From assembly GCA_937975745.1 (NCBI GenBank), contig CALJUK010000100.1, positions 1 to 6,059 of the forward strand: a DNA stretch of 6,059 nt. Direction: 5' to 3'. The translations under genes and the position numbers were made by a program. Of the stretch, positions 3,995 through 6,059 are shown in pieces. Each line of letters begins with the position of its first letter. Position 1 is the stretch's first letter. Below the pieces are notes generated by a model. It did no database searches. It was not told the DNA's origin and saw nothing but the letters and a program-made list of their open reading frames with translations. Origin of the DNA: an uncultured Planctomycetaceae bacterium (GTDB taxonomy: Bacteria; Planctomycetota; Planctomycetia; Planctomycetales; Planctomycetaceae).

Positions 3995-5940
3995 TTTACG
4001 AACCATCTCTCCTGGCGATTGTCATCTTCGCCGTGTTTGTCGGTGTCACATTGGGACTGAGCTTCTTTCTGGGAGGAAAGGCGAAGTCATCGCAGGGATT
4101 TTTTGCCGCTCACGGGCAGATTCCCTGGTTTGTCAACGGGATTGCCTTCGCTGGAGACTACCTGTCGGCCGCATCGTTCCTGGGAATTTGCGGGATGATC
4201 GCCTTTTACGGCTACGACGGATTCCTTTACTCGATCGGCTACCTCGCTGGCTGGATCGTCGCTCTGTTCGTCGTGGCCGAACCGATGCGCAGGCTTGGTC
4301 GGTTTACTTTCGCCGATGTGCTCGATGCCCGGTTTGAATCTCGGGGCATCAAGCTGGCTGCGGGAATCAGCACGTTGGCCGTCAGCGTCTTCTACCTGAT
4401 TCCGCAGATGGTCGGAGCCGGGGTGCTCATTCAACCGCTGCTGGGACTTCCACACTGGGCGGGCGTCGTCATTGTGGGAGTCGTCGTCATTATGATTGTC
4501 GTGACGGCGGGCATGGTCTCGACCACTTGGGTGCAATTCCTGAAGGGATCGCTGCTGGTCATCTTCAGTGCCGTCCTGACGGTCATGCTGCTCTCACGCG
4601 GATTTGAAGTCCGCCAAGGGGGCCTGGACGGCCACGAGTTTCTACAGGTTGGCCCGGTTGCGGAAAGCGAACTCCTGGAAGCGGTCCGTCAACAGCCCGG
4701 CTACTCCAATGCCGAAATGCTCCCTGCTGAAGGAGCTTGGGCTGAGGAACATTTTGTCCGCTTCAGGCTATCACCAGACGCTCCCGTTTCCGTCTGGCAA
4801 AAAACCGATACGGCCGACGGCCTTGTGATCCTTCGTGAATCCCAGACAGTGACCAAAAGCGCCGGCCAGCCCACTTTGGTGAATGGACTTCCCCAAGGGC
4901 GAGGAGAGGAGGAAACTGATTTGCATCCGGTCGGCTACCTCAGCAAACTTCCGGACGGGCAGACAAAGACCGGACCACTGGGGCCGCTGGCGTTCTTCCG
5001 TGTCCTGCAGAACAGCGAGGTTGTCCTGTGGGGCAGCCGTGTCATCAACGAGTCGGGTGCGGTGACGACGGTCTACTATCAGAAGCCGACACCCGGGCGA
5101 GAAGTATTACGGCCGGGCGAACACCCAACCTTCAAGGGAATCCGCAGCGACAAATTCGTCGACAAACTGAACTTTCTGTCGCTGATGCTGGCCCTGTTCT
5201 GCGGGACTGCATCGCTGCCCCACATCCTGATCCGGTACTACACAGTCAAGGATGAAAGCAGTGCCCGCAAGAGTACGATTGTTGGCATCGCCAGTATTGG
5301 CTTCTTCTACGTGCTGACGTTGTACTTGGGCCTGGGAGCCATGACCAGCGGTTCGATGGACGTCACGAACAGCAATATGGCGGCTCCCTTGCTCGCCAAG
5401 AGCATGAGCGAACTCCTGTTTGCCATCATTTCGGCCATCGCCTTTACGACGGTTCTTGGCACGGTGAGCGGCCTGATTCTGGCGTCAGCGGGAGCTGTCA
5501 CACACGACCTGGCCACCAACGTCATGCGGATTGAGCTGTCGGATCACGAAAAGATCCGCGTCGCGAAGTGGTCCTCGGCTATTGTTGGCGGAATCGCCAT
5601 CGCGTTGGGCATTGTCTTCCAGAATATGAACGTCAGCTATCTGGTCGGCTGGGCCTTCAGCGTGGCGGCGTCAGCCAATCTCCCCTCCCTGGTGATGTTG
5701 TTGTTCTGGCAGGGCGTCACCCGCGCGGGTGTCATTTCCGCGGTCGTCGTTGGTATGACGAGTTCTCTCGGATGGATTTTGCTCAGCAGCGACACCTATT
5801 CCAAGGTGTATGGGCTCCCGGCCGAATCGGCGATCGTTCCATTCAGCCAGCCGGGAGTAGTGACGATTCCACTCGGCTTTCTCACGCTGGTTGTCGTCTC
5901 GCTTCTGACGCAGCCCAAGACGACGACGCCGGCAAGTTGA
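3991..5940 (+). CDS. actP: ActP-like sodium:solute symporter (acetate/monocarboxylate permease) with large periplasmic insertion
   Basis: This 649-residue membrane protein belongs to the SSS (SLC5-like) family and lines up with E. coli ActP throughout: NGIAFAGDYLSAASFLG (49-65), GYDGFLYSIGYLAGW (74-88), LGRFTFADV (102-110), LIPQMVGAG (136-144), STTWVQFLKG (177-186), FCGTASLPHILIRYYTV (403-419), NMAAPLLA (462-469), ASAGAVTHDL (498-507) and FSVAASANLPSL (556-567). Thirteen transmembrane helices can be traced, with the N-terminus outside by the positive-inside rule. Asp56 aligns with the sodium-linked Asp of the PutP family. ActP couples sodium to uptake of acetate and similar small monocarboxylates; the actual substrate here is inferred. 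Two differences from E. coli ActP (549 aa) stand out. There is no cleavable N-terminal extension. The loop between helices 6 and 7 (about residues 205-393) is some 190 residues rather than roughly 35-40. The loop is polar, without cysteines, and predicted periplasmic. The acs gene that precedes yjcH-actP in E. coli is absent here. Confidence 0.9.
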   Translation: MIYEPSLLAIVIFAVFVGVTLGLSFFLGGKAKSSQGFFAAHGQIPWFVNGIAFAGDYLSAASFLGICGMIAFYGYDGFLYSIGYLAGWIVALFVVAEPMRRLGRFTFADVLDARFESRGIKLAAGISTLAVSVFYLIPQMVGAGVLIQPLLGLPHWAGVVIVGVVVIMIVVTAGMVSTTWVQFLKGSLLVIFSAVLTVMLLSRGFEVRQGGLDGHEFLQVGPVAESELLEAVRQQPGYSNAEMLPAEGAWAEEHFVRFRLSPDAPVSVWQKTDTADGLVILRESQTVTKSAGQPTLVNGLPQGRGEEETDLHPVGYLSKLPDGQTKTGPLGPLAFFRVLQNSEVVLWGSRVINESGAVTTVYYQKPTPGREVLRPGEHPTFKGIRSDKFVDKLNFLSLMLALFCGTASLPHILIRYYTVKDESSARKSTIVGIASIGFFYVLTLYLGLGAMTSGSMDVTNSNMAAPLLAKSMSELLFAIISAIAFTTVLGTVSGLILASAGAVTHDLATNVMRIELSDHEKIRVAKWSSAIVGGIAIALGIVFQNMNVSYLVGWAFSVAASANLPSLVMLLFWQGVTRAGVISAVVVGMTSSLGWILLSSDTYSKVYGLPAESAIVPFSQPGVVTIPLGFLTLVVVSLLTQPKTTTPAS

Positions 5941-6059
5941 ATCGCAACTCGTTGACTGACAAACAGTAATCGACGTCACCGCCGGACAGAAAATCTGGCG
6001 ATGGCTGATTTGCAAGTAATTGCTAGATTTCTCGTCAGTATCGGTTTCCAAAGTGGATC
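5941..6059. other. Non-coding tail after the symporter
   Basis: The last 119 bp contain no supported gene. A small hairpin could form between CGCC (5980-5983) and GGCG (5997-6000), extended by AGA/TCT inside, but it has an internal bulge and no T-run, so I do not call it a terminator. Any gene beyond the right edge cannot be judged from this piece. Confidence 0.5.

Noticed and set aside
4087..4536. Minus-strand open frame of 149 codons inside the symporter gene
   Set aside because: It is a mirror frame of the well-supported ActP reading frame, with His/Asp/Arg-rich composition typical of antisense frames.

Overview
The window most likely comes from a member of the Planctomycetota. The strongest sign is the partial gene at the left edge. 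It begins with a signal peptide followed by the short cytochrome-c-like module typical of the large planctomycete PSCyt1/DUF1549/DUF1553 proteins: a CxxCH haem motif, then HGPDEQTRQADLRLDT, then a VVPGK segment and a terminal MPP. The moderately high GC content, the weak or missing Shine-Dalgarno sequences before most genes and the roomy intergenic regions fit this. I could not place it to genus.

Layout, left to right. (1) Positions 1-345, minus strand: the N-terminal 115 codons of the PSCyt1-type cytochrome, which runs off the left edge. (2) 346-693: a 348-bp intergenic stretch with a good candidate promoter for the cytochrome gene and a 17-bp tandem duplication that spans the stop codon of the next gene. 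(3) 694-1461, minus: a 255-residue NYN (PIN-like nuclease) protein with a C-terminal OST-HTH/LOTUS domain, probably an RNA-processing protein. (4) 1462-1657: a spacer holding a perfect 22-bp palindrome just upstream of the NYN gene. (5) 1658-3223, minus: a 521-residue exported, C-terminally anchored protein resembling DUF3999. (6) 3224-3697: a 474-bp divergent intergenic region with several short inverted repeats and no convincing gene. (7) 3698-3994 and 3991-5940, plus: a translationally coupled pair, a DUF485 (YjcH-like) small membrane protein and an ActP-like sodium:solute symporter. (8) 5941-6059: non-coding tail.

The only pair with a clear functional link is DUF485-ActP, which overlaps by 4 bp and corresponds to E. 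coli yjcH-actP, used for uptake of acetate and similar small monocarboxylates. The minus-strand genes look like three independent units: electron transfer or polymer-associated cytochrome, RNA metabolism, and an envelope protein of unknown role.

No mobile element, CRISPR array, tRNA or rRNA was found. I see no convincing new multi-gene system. The features most worth a second look are the roughly 190-residue periplasmic loop inserted in the symporter, the NYN-LOTUS architecture and the 22-bp palindrome in front of it.
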